Both the position numbers and the translations under genes were made by a program. A DNA stretch of 64,000 nucleotides from Protopterus annectens (Eukaryota; Chordata; Ceratodontiformes; Protopteridae): contig NC_056745.1 in assembly GCF_019279795.1 (NCBI RefSeq), forward strand, positions 504,062,359 to 504,126,358, read 5' to 3'. Position 1 is the stretch's first letter. Every line of letters begins with the position of its first letter. Positions 46,111-58,905 of this stretch are shown one piece after another. Below the pieces are notes generated by a model. That model ran no database searches. It was not told where the DNA came from and worked only from the letters and a program-made list of their open reading frames with translations.

Positions 46111-46840
46111 TTCAGTGAGTCATTGAATCAAGAGAAAGGAATTCTGAACTGAAAAATCTACAACTGGTCTCCCAGTACCTTCCCTCTTCAGAACAAGAAA
46201 AATCCTCCAGTAAAAACCCTATCCTTGCTGTGAAGAAGGAACTGGTTCTGTGACACCTTGGGACAGCATGTCTGATAGGATCTGAGGACACATGTGTCTG
46301 GTTTCTTGGATGAAGAGGGATTCCTGTAATGACGGGTATGGAAGCTCACAGTCATTTGTAGCCCTTTTGAATTACTGTTAGTACCAAGAACATTTTGCTA
46401 TTTGTTTCCAGATATATTGGGAAAGAGAAATATTGCCAGTTTGGTGGGGTGGTCATAATGGAAAGCAGAGGCAATGAACGGGATGGAGTGATCAGGTAGT
46501 CAAGTACTCCCTTTGGTTAGGAAAACCCTTGGGAGACACTGCTGTTGTTTTTGCAATCCCTCCTGCCACTTTTTTTTCACACAGTTGTTTACTGGACTTT
46601 TGTTGATTTGATTTGAAAGGCTTCCTGATGAAAGGTTCAAGGCTTGAAGGGTAGTTTCCTCTGTATCTTTATAAAATCATTACTTCATAATAGATACATC
46701 ACTAACAACTGTGTTTTGTTAGCTTCAACATTTTAAAACTTTTTTTATAAAAAAGTTAAAGATTTCAAAGTTCTTAAATTTTGCAATCACATGATATTAA
46801 CTGATCATATCTTTCTGTTCTCTATTTAATGACATAGTAT
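46111..46840. other. Unassigned intronic sequence
   Basis: No gene. A hammerhead-like CTGATGA lies at 46625-46631 but lacks a convincing fold. Confidence 0.4.
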
Positions 46841-46940
46841 GTTATTTTTAGATTCACTTCTGCTGAAAACCAGTAATTTGAAGGACAAAAGTTATTTTTA
46901 GATTCACTTCTACTGAAAACCAGTAATATGAAGGACAAAA
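46841..46940. repeat. Two-copy 50-bp tandem duplication
   Basis: 46841-46890 and 46891-46940 are identical except for two bases. Confidence 0.97.
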
Positions 46941-48920
46941 GTGCTTAAAAGATTTTTTTTTTTCATTAAAGGAAGTTTTTAGTGTGGATGTTCAGCTGGT
47001 ATTTGTTTCACTGGCAACTTTTTCTTAGCCGACAGTGGTGTGTTCATTGTTACAAGCATGCCAAATTTGCCAGAAGTGTTGACTTTGAAGGTACAAAACC
47101 CTGTGCAAAGGGTGTGTTTAGTGACAGAGTATACTCACTCAGTACGGCTGACTGTTGCGGGTGTTGCAGAAATCTAAATGGGAGTGTGGGACCTACTTAG
47201 AGAATAAACTTGTTCTAGGAAAGGAGTGGGTTGGTAGTTATCTCCTTGTGCGACTGCTACACAACATCAATGACAAATATAAACTGAGCAGTCAAAACCC
47301 CCCATGTTGGTGGTTGTGCAGCATAACCCCCATGCTGTTTACATCTTTTGTCCAGTGTAGAAATTGTGTATTTGCTGAGGGATGAGATACCGGTCTGTCC
47401 ACTAGTGGCACTTCTAAATATATCTTTTTCTAACTGTTTGGTTACTTTGCATGTATTTTCCAAATGAGAAAGTGGTAATACACTTCAATTACAAATGTTT
47501 CTATCTCAATGCATCTCCTACTGCTTGCTTACTTTTGTAAGTACCCTACAACTGGCTGCAGAGATAACATAATAAATACCTTTTACAAGCAGCTTATGTT
47601 ATGCATCCCAACAGACGGCTTTCATTTACAGATACTCTGCATCTCTTTAGAAGTTCTTCCTGAAGACAGTCAAAAGGTGCTCACAATCGGTGCTGGCAGC
47701 TTTCAAATTAAAATGAAATTAAACTCCAATTCTAACGCTTTGTCCCAAATATCATTTGCACATACTTTTGCTTACAGTACTAAAATTAATCTTTTTTGCT
47801 AGACTTCTGACATATACATTCAGGGTAATCTCAACACTTAGCAGCAGATGTATGTCACAATGCCAAATGCAGTTAATTTAGACTCAGCATATCAGCTACT
47901 CCTGTGTCTCACAAACCTATTATTGTGATGTAAAAATTATATCCTTAGTCAGTGATGTCCAGTCTCTCTTTCACATATTAATCAATCTGGAAACTGCAAC
48001 ATTTGCAACAGTAATAATGATTTGCTGTCACACAATGTACAGATTCATTGCTCCATGATCAAATTAAAACCTAGAATAACTAACACTGTAGATTTAAGAA
48101 ATATGTAGCTCACTCTGCTTAGATAATGAAAGAATATTATCCAACAGAATATTAATGTACAGATACTGGCCCGTAAAGAACAAGTCTGCAGCTTCATGGC
48201 AGCATATTAATCTGCTGTGAAGCATGGAACGAAAAAAAAAAGTAAACATCTATCACTTTTTTATGCTCACTAAAAACTGCTTTCTTGCCTAGTGCACATA
48301 AAAAAGTAAACAAAAGAAAAAAAAAGTGTGTGTGTATGCATGTATGTAAAAAAATACAAAGGAGGGAGAGACAGACAGTGAACAAGCGAGTAAGAGACTG
48401 CAAGATACTGAGGGAATGACAGACTGAGCTCATATATCTCAACTTCTTTGATCAAGAAATTAAGATGAAGCCAGTGATAAATAGAGAAAACGTCCTAATA
48501 TCAGGGTCAGTATTTAATACAATGACCTGCATTTTCTGAAGAATAAATATGAAATAAAAGGTAGCCTTCAGCAACTGACTGTAATCTTCACTGGTTTGCC
48601 AGAAAATCATTTAAGGAATAGACCAAAATTAGGTGCAGCTGAGAGGCATATGGGGGGTGGTGGCAATGACTTAAGCTATGCGATAAGTTTTTTTAAATTA
48701 ATTTATTAAAAATGATTCGTCTGAAGTGTATTCAGTCATGAAAGTAGCTGCATTTGATGGGCACAAGTGTGTGTGTGTATCTCTGTTTATATTAAATACT
48801 TTCACAGCTTTTACTTTGGATGTAAAATACTATTACAAACAACAATTACATATGTTACAGCAGGTCTGAAGCATTTAGGCAAAGGAACTATTTTATATCA
48901 GAAGTATACAAAAAGTATAT
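46941..48920. other. Intronic sequence, no gene recognised
   Basis: AT-rich, with short TG runs near 48330 and 48770. No protein-like frame. Confidence 0.5.
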
Positions 48921-48924
48921 ACTA

Positions 48925-49200
48925 ATCATCTTCTTCTTCTTCTTTCGGATTTTCCCGGTTAGGGGTCGCCACAGTGGATCATCTGTCCGCTCATGATTGG
49001 CAGTGGAGTTTTATGGTGTTGAGTTGCCAGCCCGGCACCCAACCTTCCACAGAAGGCACACACACGCGCACACTCACACCTAGGGCCAATTTAGAGTGTC
49101 CAATCCACCCTACTGCATGTCTTTGGGATGCGGCAGGAAACCGGAGCACCCGGAGGAAACCCACGCGACCACAGGGAGGACATGCATGTACAACGATTTA
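48925..49200 (-). repeat. Dispersed repeat with (GAA)n end
   Basis: On the minus strand it runs from cctccctgtggtcgcgtggg through 'gccgggctggcaactcaac' and 'ccactgtggcgacccctaac' to a gaaagaagaagaagaagatg end. Similar sequences are widespread in fish genomes as short interspersed repeats. Its 'catgcagtagg..ggattggac' part lies next to a body like that of the tRNA-SINEs. Confidence 0.7.
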
Positions 49201-49204
49201 ACAC

Positions 49205-49695
49205 CTAACCATTATCTAAGCTCAATGTCTGCCAAGGTTGGTGTTATGAGGAAAATAATGGACCTTACAGGTGGTAAAGCCTACTTCTTCCTTCACAACA
49301 ACCCACTGATCGGGTACATTATTGCCCCGATAATGCCCACCTTGCTGGGCACTACTGCTTGCCTAAATACATCCATAGAATATGAGCAGCAATTATGTTT
49401 CACTTTCATTTTTTGTAATTATTAAACATTATTACTGTCCTTAGAAATATTTTATTTATGAGGGCATACATTATTATATGCCTGAAGGGTTCAATAAAAC
49501 AAATGTAACCAGATGTTTAGAAAAACTAAATAAAACACTCAAGCTTTTTTCTTTAATCAATGATGATGTTATATAAAGTCAACTTTACAGAATCCAACAT
49601 GCTTTTAATTTCACAATCTTTGCCATAGAAAGCAGGAAAATGTGGCATTTGAATATACCATAAAACTAGGAATGGTATTCATTTTTAAAACCTAC
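49205..49695. other. Intron of RAB3IP next to the 49.7-kb exon
   Basis: No repeat or gene recognised. It begins on the right with the donor gtaggt (minus, 49690-49695). Confidence 0.5.
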
Positions 49696-49808
49696 TTTGG
49701 CCCCCCACACTCCACAGCTGAAGCTTTAACGACTGGAAGAGGCTGAAAGCCAACAGGTTCAATGCTCAGATTGTTTCTTTCCACGGCATCAAGGATAGCA
49801 GCTGCCAG
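49696..49808 (-). CDS. RAB3IP: RAB3IP (Rabin8) exon
   Basis: A 113-bp minus-strand exon with acceptor ttatttgcttacag and donor gtaggt. It encodes [20 protein letters not shown], then [17 protein letters not shown] and two bases of a lysine codon, which the exon at 19791-19890 completes. The SIEPVG and [11 protein letters not shown] signatures are those I remember from vertebrate Rabin8. Read alone, the codon after the last lysine would be TAG, which looks like a gene end, but the phase and the conserved join show that it is the start of the intron. The upstream exons (coiled-coil Sec2 exchange domain) are not in the window. Confidence 0.92.
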
Positions 49809-50029
49809 CTGTAAGCAAATAAGGACAAATTAGACACGAACATTTACTGCCCATGTGTACAGATATCTCTCTTGCTTAGGGTCTTCATTATGAGAGTGAA
49901 AACAATCGCTTACTGAAAGAATCAGTGTTCTAATTTCACATGTTCACTTCTTCTGCATATCCTCCTTACGTTTACTGCTTCTATATAATGCTTTCTTATG
50001 GGATGGTCTTACACTAGAAAGACAATCCC

Positions 50030-52600
50030 CAATAAAAACTTTTTAGTTACACTTACATCAGAAAGAAACATACTGAAAAATATTAAGATAGAACCAAACA
50101 CCCTAATACTGGGTGATTTTAACTAACCTGCCATTAACTGGGAAAACTACTCATGTCCCAACACCTTTGCGCAACGGTTCTTGGAATTCATAAATTCCAA
50201 TGCCCTGGATCAACTAATCCATAGTCCCACCAGGGGCTCCAATATCCTAAACCTGGTCATTACCAACATGGGAAATCAATGCTCCATACCTATGGTCACC
50301 CCCTCGTTAGTCAGGTCTGACCATAAGCTAATCACCCTTAACATCCACATCCCACCCCCACCCCCCCAGTAAGAAACCACCATAAAAAACTTCTCCAAAG
50401 CCAACTTCATGTTACTCAAGTCAGAAGTGACAAACTTCATAACACCCATGCAGACGGGAACTGAAAGTTCAACTGCTGAATCCTACACTTAGGCACTGTA
50501 CGAGCACATCCACTCATGCATGAATCGTGCCATCCCAAATAGAACCAAAATGCTCTCATCCAAAAAAAGGAAGCCAGTCTGGTGGTCCCCTGCCATAAAC
50601 AAACTTTACAACAAAAGGAAGAAACTTTTGCAGAAAAGAGGAAAATCCCAGGATGCAAAAAACTCCCTTACTAGCCTCAGTAAGAAACTGAGATGCCTCA
50701 TAAAATCCTCCAAAGCTAGTTACGAAAATAAAATTGCCAAAGATTCCAAAGACAACCACAAAGCATTCTATAACTATGTCAAGAATCTAAATGGCAATGC
50801 TCAGATCTGCTCTGAGCTAAAACAGAATGGCATTAAATATACTGATCCAAAGGATATTGCCAATATCCTGGCAGATCGATTCAGTGCCAACTTCACCCAT
50901 CTCACCCCCTAAATGGCCCATCTCAATACTGGAAGATTGCCAAATTCCAGTAATAACAGCCACACAGGTACAAAACGCACTCTCTAAAGCCAAGAATACA
51001 GCATCCATGGGACCAGATGACATCCCGGGCTGTGTACTACATGAACTACAATATGAACTGGCACCTCACCTAAGTGTCATGTTTAATCATAGCCTCACCT
51101 CAGGTTTCGTGCCCACTGAGTGGCGCAGAGCTACAGTTATCCCAATCCACAAGGGGGGATCCACCTTGGATCCTGGAAACTACCATCCCATCAGTCTGAC
51201 AAGCCTTATCTGCAAGGCCATGGAGCGTATTATCACGGAACTTATAAACAAAGACATTGGCAACCTTCAAACACTGGACCCCACCCAGTTTGGGTTTGTG
51301 AAGGGCCGATCTAGTCTCCTGAACCTGATTGAGTTCTTTGAATCAGTCTCCAGAGCCATGGACAAGGGTAAGGTGGTCCACACAGCCTATCTACACCTTG
51401 CCAAGGCCTTTGACACCATTCCCCCACTCTGGAATCATGGATAAGCTTACTAAGTTGGGCATTAATCCCTATGTCACCCAATGGGTTGCTAAATGGCTTA
51501 CTGATAGAACCCACACTGTAAAAGTAGCCGACTCCAAATCCAGCTCCAGACAAGTGACAAGTGGAGTACCTCAGGGTTCAGTCCTGGGGCCGCTCTTGTT
51601 TGGCATCTACTTCTCTGAAGTACAGGTCAACACTAAGGGACTCTGGCTAACAAAGTTTGCAGATGACTGCAAACTGGGAGCCATTATTGAATCCCCAAAT
51701 GATGTGGATACTCTACAAAAGGGCCTTACAGAAACAGATGCTTGGTGCCAGAGCCATGGGCTCAAGCTCAATGCCAAGAAATGTATTGTTATCCCATTTG
51801 GGAAAAACATGTATCCATGAATTACCATATAGGTGGCAGTACACTAAACACAGAAAGTGTGATAAGAGACTTAGGGACACAGGTGGACAGTGGTCTCACC
51901 TTCGATAACCACATCGCCACAACAGTCAGGAAATCCTATGTGGCACACCTCATCACGAAGGGCTTTTCATCCAGAAAAAAGGAGGTCATTGTCCCACTGT
52001 ACTCATCCCTCATTAGACCCATTATAGAATACAACGCCCCATTTGGTATGTACCTCTCAAGACATCTGCAACAACTGGAAAGGCCTCAGAAATACCTCAC
52101 TAAAAGAATCACAGGCCTAAAGCAGATGCCCTACGCTGACCGCCTTAAAAAACTCCAGCTATACTCTGTTGCATATCGTCTACTCAGAGGCGATCTCTGC
52201 TTAACATACAAGGCCATGTCAAACCCAGAGCTGTTGGACATGCTACACTTAAAGAAATCCCAATCCCTCAGAGCTACACGCTCCAGGGATCTAAACCTTG
52301 TCATCACAATAAACAAAACATGCTGGAGGGATAGGTTCCTGACCCAGAGACTCCCCAGACTCTGGAATAGATTGCCCATACATGTCAAGCAGAGTGCCTC
52401 TTTGGACCTCTTCAAGAGGAACCTTGACGATTGGATGGGAGAAAGGAAATTCACCCCAGGGATCACGTCAGTCGCCCTGCTAGACAGGGGTCCAGGAAAG
52501 TAAATAATGTGGGAAGAAATAGCCAGGGAATTGTTATGGCTAGGCTTGTATAGGCCCTAGGGCTGATAGCCTAGTACCAACCTATGAACCTATGAACAAA
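50030..52600 (+). mobile_element. Young 5'-truncated CR1 LINE
   Basis: Starts within the endonuclease (LILGDFN at about 50105) and runs to the 3' UTR, which ends cctatgaacctatgaac (52581-52597). Long frames remain, separated by few frameshifts. The RT has SMGPDDIPGCVLHEL (51007-51050), AKAFDTIP (about 51400), SGVPQGSVLGPLLFGIYF (51559-51612) and FADDCKLGAII (51655-51687). The C-terminus reads DLGTQVDSGLTFDNHIA and DDWMGERKFTPGI. Its last 83 bases are identical to the insertion at 25332-25414. Confidence 0.92.
50520..52503 (+). pseudogene. CR1 ORF2, RT part, nearly intact
   Basis: Four overlapping frames cover one ORF2: 50520-50912 (linker after the endonuclease), 50827-51444 (RT N-terminal half), 51329-51820 (RT palm with the FADD box) and 51742-52503 (C-terminal region). 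Each switch is a small indel; otherwise stops are rare. Motif A reads LHLAKAFDTIP, where LDLAKAFDTIP is usual. It cannot make a full protein, but it is the best template in the window for the family. Confidence 0.88.
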
Positions 52601-53539
52601 CAACCATGAAGAAATCTAAATGACAGAATTTATCTGAAGCAGGGGAAGTAGCAGTTGTAGTAGACATCATTGTTCATCAATGCTTCATTCTTTACACTGG
52701 CTTGTCTGGTCAGGGCAGCTATGCAAATAAAATTGATACAAAACATTTGCAGTTATTTAATGACAGAAATGGACAAACAGGTTTATCTTCATCAACCAGC
52801 AGATGTCTTTTAGTCAGATTAAAATACAAAGTTTCGCCAGGCAACCAAAGCCTCTCTTTTTCTTGTAAGACAGTATCCTTCAAAAATCTGAGTATGCTAC
52901 TTGTAATAAACACTGTCCACAAAAATTTCACAACTCTGCAGTCCCTGTCTACCATGAGGGATATGAAGGAGAGTGGTATTGCTGGTGAGGATAGACCTAC
53001 TGATTCAGGTATATTGTTACTGCAATTAATTTTCATATCTGGTATGAGGAAATCTACTCTTATCAACAAGTAGGACACAGTTCAAAGTGTATCCTCCTGG
53101 ATGGTTATAAGATATAATAATCTAATGTGGCTAAAAATCTAATCACTGTGGCTCCAAATGAAAACTAGATCACATCTAGCTTATATTTTTCACTGAAGTG
53201 CATGCAAGCAGTCACACAAATATCATCCAACTATGCAGTCATGACAAATGTTTGAGACACCCATTGCTCTAGTAGAATATGCGTTCGGCACAGATGATAG
53301 CATCTTGTTTTAATTTTTTTCTAAGAGAAGATCATAAGTCAATAAGCCACTCAGATAAAGTGAGTTTTGCAACTGTGGAATAGTGTTTCTTAAATCACTG
53401 AATAAAACAAAGAATTGGGAATTCCCCTGAATGATCTGGCTTTGGGACATCCATGCAATGCAAAAGTAATCCCATCTATTAAAATAATTTAGTAATATAG
53501 GCAAGAAAATGGATTAAGTTAGTGGCTACACCTTAGGCA
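52601..53539. other. Intronic sequence, no gene recognised
   Basis: Contains two chance frames of about 120 codons on opposite strands over the same bases (52702-53078). Neither shows a known motif or plausible start context. Confidence 0.45.
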
Positions 53540-54980
53540 TAAAGCCAGGAGAGGTTCACAAAGTCATTTCATCCCTATGGAAGACATACAAGGCCTGAAT
53601 CGCAGAAATCCATCTAACAGAAGTAACTACCACCAGAAAAAGTGCCTTCCAAATCAGACACTTCAATTCTGCTTTAGAAAGGGTTAACTTTTCTAAGATT
53701 AAATACAAGTATCATGGAGGGATGGGATCCCTAAATGGTGGTCAGATGTGAAATGTTCCCTCAAGACAACTTTGCAAATTTTTAAAGACGCAAAAAATAA
53801 GGTGTTGGAGCATTGACGGAAGCTGGACATGGCAGCAAGGGGGACCTTTACAGAACTGCAACTTAAGCCCAAAATGAAAATCTGAGAAAGGGAATCAGTC
53901 TGTAAGCAATAGGGCTGTAAATGGGTCCAATGCATGGGAAGTAGCACAAATAAAAATATACATCCATTTACTCTTACATTTTTCTAGTATTGGGTCTACA
54001 AGCAGAAATAAGGATTCAGACTACCCCAGGTGGGTATGATGGTTCCACTGCCCATTAATGGTACTGGAATAACCATACAGTTGGATGAAAGGAACAAAAG
54101 TTCTGGTGAGGTTTGCCAGATGAGTCACTTTGCAGGGTCCTGGAAATTCTCAGGTGTAGCAGCTTCTCCAAAAGATAAGACAACACTAGACAGAACGACA
54201 TTTATTGAGGCTGGAATCAAGCAACAAGAAAGAATCTGGACCTGTTGTGTTTGGATTTGTGACTGAATGGAGAAATAAGTGGAAAAAAGGGTAAAGGAAT
54301 TCTACAGGTCATTTATGCATGAGAGCACTCCTAGAACATTCCTATGATGGAAGGATGGGGGAGTAGCAGTTGTTGCACATGGCAATGCTCAGGGAAGTAT
54401 AGCAGTCAAAGCAACATCTATGCAATGGGGGAAAGCTTCCATGCTACTGATGGGCTGAGGGGCGACTCCTGATACATCAGCAAACATGGACTGTGCCTGT
54501 CTGCAACAAACATCTTCCCAGAGATGTGAGAGGCTATCTCAAAGTGATTTCTTTCACAGCCCATTCAAATATTCTCACTGGTTCTCAACAGAGTAGATGT
54601 GGAAGGAAACTATACTTTGGGATAGGGAGTTATGGAACACATGGAGAGTAAGCTGGACCCACTCCATTTCAAGAATGCTTATATGCAGTCTAGCCTCATT
54701 TTGTAACCAAACATCATGTACCACCTGTCTTTAACAGTGTTGCCCCACCTTAGGGCAGAGACATATGTAGTAAAAGCAGTTACTGGAGTGGGAATTTGAA
54801 AAGGTATGTCCCATAGTAATATTCAGAGCATAGAGCTAGCACTGTAAATTCACCCTGTATACCATGGAAATGTTTATTTGTTGAGACACAGGGTATGTCA
54901 ACTGAGACTGCTGTAACTTCAAAATCCTCCACAGGCTCTCCATGCAGAACATGGCTTGATCAGGGGACCCGGTGCTCTGA
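53540..54980 (-). pseudogene. Strongly decayed DIRS relic
   Basis: Matched by eye at DNA level to the 32.7-38.8 kb copy. 'agaagtaactaccaccagaa' (53620) corresponds to the recombinase region at about 33780. 'catttcaagaatgcttatat', with the 'caaacatcatgtaccacctg' stretch (54665-54740), corresponds to the RNase H region at 34915-34985. 'tgctgtaacttcaaaatcct' (54910) corresponds to about 35178. The order agrees. No frame survives. The right edge is uncertain and may reach about 55650. Confidence 0.65.
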
Positions 54981-55918
54981 GGCAGACAGCTTCTTAAACT
55001 ATCACACAATTAAGACTCTAGGACTCCACTGTTTCTGAGGAAGAATTTAATCTAACAGAAGTGCTTTCTAAGATAGTGTCCAAAGTGCATCTAGTAGATG
55101 CCATCTCAAAGGGTACAAAGATGACCAGCAAAGTCCTCCAGATTGCGTGGAATGCTCCTCATTTAACAATGAAGTTGCCCACTGTTCCATTACTACTCAT
55201 TAAACACTGGTGGCTTATCTACATGAATTTTGATTGGTTCATACCACATACCGCAATTACAGACAATTGGCACTGCAGTATATGAACCAATCAACTAACC
55301 ACTCCTGAGGCAAAGGGAATCAATGGCAAACTCCACAGTTTATCCTATTGTGTACCGGTTATAGATTTTGTGCAAATGCAATGCCTTCAAAAAGGCCTTG
55401 CAGGGGTACAGGAAGATCACCTTTAGCCAGCGTGAGAAGGACATTTGTAGTGGTCAGATTGTTTGTAGAGTGGAGGAACTGGATTCATACTTGGCAACAC
55501 GAGTGTAGAATCAGATTGGAGAGCAGGAGCAGCACAAGTATAACTACTAAAGGAACAGACAATGCCAAACGGGAGATGAAATCTGCAGCACATCAGGGAC
55601 AGGGACCAGACATCCTAAAAACCAGCCATATCAAAAAGCTGAGATTTGCTTAAGTGTGCTGTCTTACTTTGGTTGGAGCAAACGGTCCTGGTGCTGGTGC
55701 TGCAGACTGCAGTTGCTTCCTGGGGCTATACTGTTGTTGAAATCTCATCCTAACCTTCGATTATTTATTCCTGCTTCCTGATTTTTGTTGTGGATTGTGC
55801 TGCAGCTGCTTTGTTTTCTGTACTGAAGAGAGGTAAGTAGCTAAATATGTACACTGTATTATTCCGGTAGGAGTAGAGCTTGCAGTATTTGGCTAATTCT
55901 TCATGTTTTCTTTTACTT

Positions 55919-58905
55919 GTGCATTGATTAGTCCCTATTTTTAACTTCAATGTTTGCTCTGTCCCTTTTATTGGATCACAGGAGGTTACTAGGCTAACGG
56001 TCCCATGGCCCTTACAAGCCTAGCCAAGTTCAACCCATGTTACTAAGGGTCCAAGCAGACACTAACATCAGCCCCTACTGGCCCTGTCCAAAAGGGACAT
56101 AGGTGGAACCCCTGGGGTGAATTTCTGGTCACCCATCCAATCATCTAAATTGCGCTTAAACAGGGCCAATGTTTAACATGAATAGGAAGCTTGTTCCAAA
56201 TTTGGGGCAACCTATGTGAGACAAATCTGTCTCTCCAGCAAGTTCTCTTGGTGTCAAATGCCAGGTTAAGATCCTTTGACCTTTAAGTGAGTGACCCATG
56301 TGTCATTTGACTTGAGAATGTGCAGCATTTCCATCAAAGCTGGGTCAGAGATTGCTCTATATGCAAGACACGGGTCGCCTCTGAGCACCCTGTATGACAC
56401 AGAGTAAAGTGACAATGATTTCAGTCTGTCCACATAAGACTGATCTTGAATACCCTAAATTTTCTTCATAAGGAACCTTTGTGGTCCATTCAACTGCTGC
56501 AGGTATTTGGAAAGGAGCATACCACAGGCAGCATTGTTCTCTATTATTGGCCTGATGAGTGAAGAGTACAGAGGAGTTATAATATCTTTTTTTCTGAAGA
56601 CAATGCCCTTACTTATGAGATGAGCAATATAAAATGCCCTTCTTACCACTGTGGAGACATGGTGGTAGAAGTTAAGGTTGCTATCAACCTGTGTGCCCAG
56701 ATCTCTCACCATTGAGTGTGTGTTTAGGGTACTGCTATTTATGTGGTAGTTTAAAGGAACATCACCCTTGCTGAAGGGGATGATAATGAATTGTTTTGCA
56801 TTAAGTTTAAGACCATGACCAGTCATTAGTCTGCGTAAGACCTTCTTAAAGGATGTTGACATTGCTAGGTGTTTCAATAATTACTCCCAGTTTGCAGTCA
56901 TTAGCAAACTTTTGTCATCCAGTCCTTTAGTCTTAGCCTGTACTTCAGAGTAGATTCCGAACAGCAGGGGTCCCAGAACAGATCCCTGTGGAACACCACT
57001 GTTATGGGTCTGCTGGAGGAGGTGAAGTCCCCTATTTTGACTGTATGAGTTCTATCAGTGAGTTAGTTTGAAACCCACCTGACAATATATGGGTTGATAT
57101 CCAGCTGGGTGAGTTTATCAATGATGTCCGAATAGGGGATTGTGTCAAAGGCCTTGGCTAAGTCTAGGTAGGCCATATGCACAGATTCACCCTCATCTAT
57201 GGCTTTGGTGACTGTGTTGAAGAAGTCCACCAAGTTTAATAGGCATGATTACTGTCTAAGGCTGGTGATTTTTGGAGAAAAGGTGGTAAAGTAGAACTTT
57301 GTTTCAGAAAATGTTTAATTCACACTCTCTTAAACTACTATTAATTTGAAACATTGACAGGATAAGTGTCTGTCCCTGATTATTTCTGGGTTTGTCTCTG
57401 AGTTGTTGAGAGCTGTAAGACTGTATAGTTCAGGCAGAAGTGGGACTTGTAAAAGTCAGTGGTTGGCATTTGTGCATTGACTAGTCCCTACTTTTGATTC
57501 CAAAAGGTTAGCTCTGTTAATTTTACTCCCTCCTACAACCAGAGAAAATGTGGTGACTTACGCCCTTGCTGTTTTAGAAAATGTTCAGTCTATAATTCTG
57601 TCAATGCCTCAAATTAATAGTAATTTTTTTGTGTATTAATTAGTCCCTGCTTTAGCTCCGTTACATTTACTCCCTCCTAAAACTGGTTTTCTTTGAGAAA
57701 AGTATGAATTTTAAATTTTACCCTTTTGTTTCAGAAAATGTTTATTAAACTCATTCACTCACATGGAATTCGGGAAGATTGCACTGTAAATTCCAAAGGG
57801 CGCAACCTAAGCCTTTTGACAGAATCAAATTATGCCCTCACATTTCAAACCAATGTTCTCATCTCTGGAACCATAGGGGTTATGAAAATAGTATAAATGG
57901 CAAACCAGTCAGCATAACCTATTTTTATAGTGGTAGTATTCTTTAGGTTCTAGGTCTTAAACTGAAGTTTATAGTTTACAGTAAACACAGCAACTATTAC
58001 GTTTGTAATATTCTGTAAACAGCTTAAAATATCTCAGCAACCACTCAAGTTGCACACATACTGTCAGCAGCATTTTATTCATCTAGCTAGAGCTTTCATA
58101 TGAGGCTAAGAGGTTCTGTCCGTGTCACTTGGCTGTTGAGACATTTAGAAAAATGTGAAAATTATAAATTAATATCATAAACGCAACAGTTAATATATCT
58201 CTTTACCTGCACTAGACATAGGTCAAATATTAATGCAGCTGAGTTTGCCCATTGTGTAATCTTTAAGATGAAATCTTTTACAACCTTGTACATAGCATGT
58301 TTTTCATTATTGATGCAAATATGAAAAAGCAATATCTGAGGCCTAGAGGTGTCAGCAGGAGTTAACTGCAGATGCACCTGGAGGTGTCACTCAGATGTAA
58401 TGAGTTAATTCAGTCTCTTATTCCACCAATGTCTTAGGTTAACAGTAATATCCTTTTCTGTGTATTGACTAGACCCTACTTTAGCTCTGTCCCTTTTACT
58501 CCCTCCTAAAACTGGTGATTTCTGGGGAAAATGTGGTGAATTATACCGATTTCAGAAAATGTTCATTAAAAATTTGAGTAAAAAAAAAAATGTTCATTAA
58601 TTCACGGGCTCTTATTCTGTCAATGTTAACTAATATTTTGAGTGTCTTTTTGAGTGCTCCTGATTATTTCTGGATTTCTCCCTGATTCGTTGAGAGGTTT
58701 ACTGGTGCCTTATGGAGAAAAGGCTGTGCACATCCTTTAAAGACAAAGTTATAGATTTCCTCTACTTCAGAAAATGTTTATTAATTTACATTCCAATTCC
58801 GTCAATGCCTCAAGTTAATACTAACAATTTTTGTGTCCTTGACTAATTCTGGATTTCTCCTTCATTCTACTCTGGTTTATCCTTGATTGTTGGGAGAATA
58901 TGCAG
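55919..58905. repeat. Degenerate tandem array, interrupted by CR1
   Basis: A unit of the form 'gtgtattgattagtccct.cttt.agctctgtcccttttactc', 'cctcctaaaactggtgattt', 'tttcagaaaatgtttattaa', 'attctgtcaatgcctcaa.ttaatagtaa' recurs at about 55919, 57240-57330, 57465-57625, 57625-57760, 58430-58620 and 58655-58830. Spacing is irregular and divergence high. The CR1 copy at 55977-57250 splits one unit. No coding sequence. Confidence 0.7.
55977..57250 (-). pseudogene. 5'-truncated CR1 LINE, ORF2 RT part
   Basis: From right to left on the minus strand: FFNTVTKAIDEG with VHMAYLDLAKAFDTIPYSDI (motif A, about 57215-57130), a damaged GVPQGS region (about 57000), a damaged FADDCKLGVIIETPS region (about 56910-56870), the frame 56455-56877 (GHGLKLNAKQFIIIPFSKG, then DLGTQVDSNLNFYHHV), and further C-terminal pieces to the 3' UTR at about 55985. 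The first base at about 57250 abuts tandem-repeat sequence. Confidence 0.85.

Noticed and set aside
46625..46660. Possible third hammerhead motif (CTGATGA ... GAAG)
   Set aside because: GAAA is replaced by GAAG, helix II has only about three pairs, and helix I does not form convincingly.
49690..49698. Apparent TAG stop ending a gene at the 49.7-kb exon
   Set aside because: The TAG overlaps a consensus donor (gtaggt). The next exon completes the lysine codon and continues the conserved Rabin8 sequence.
52702..53078. Overlapping 120-codon frames on both strands
   Set aside because: Mirror frames over the same bases, with no motifs and no family resemblance; likely chance.
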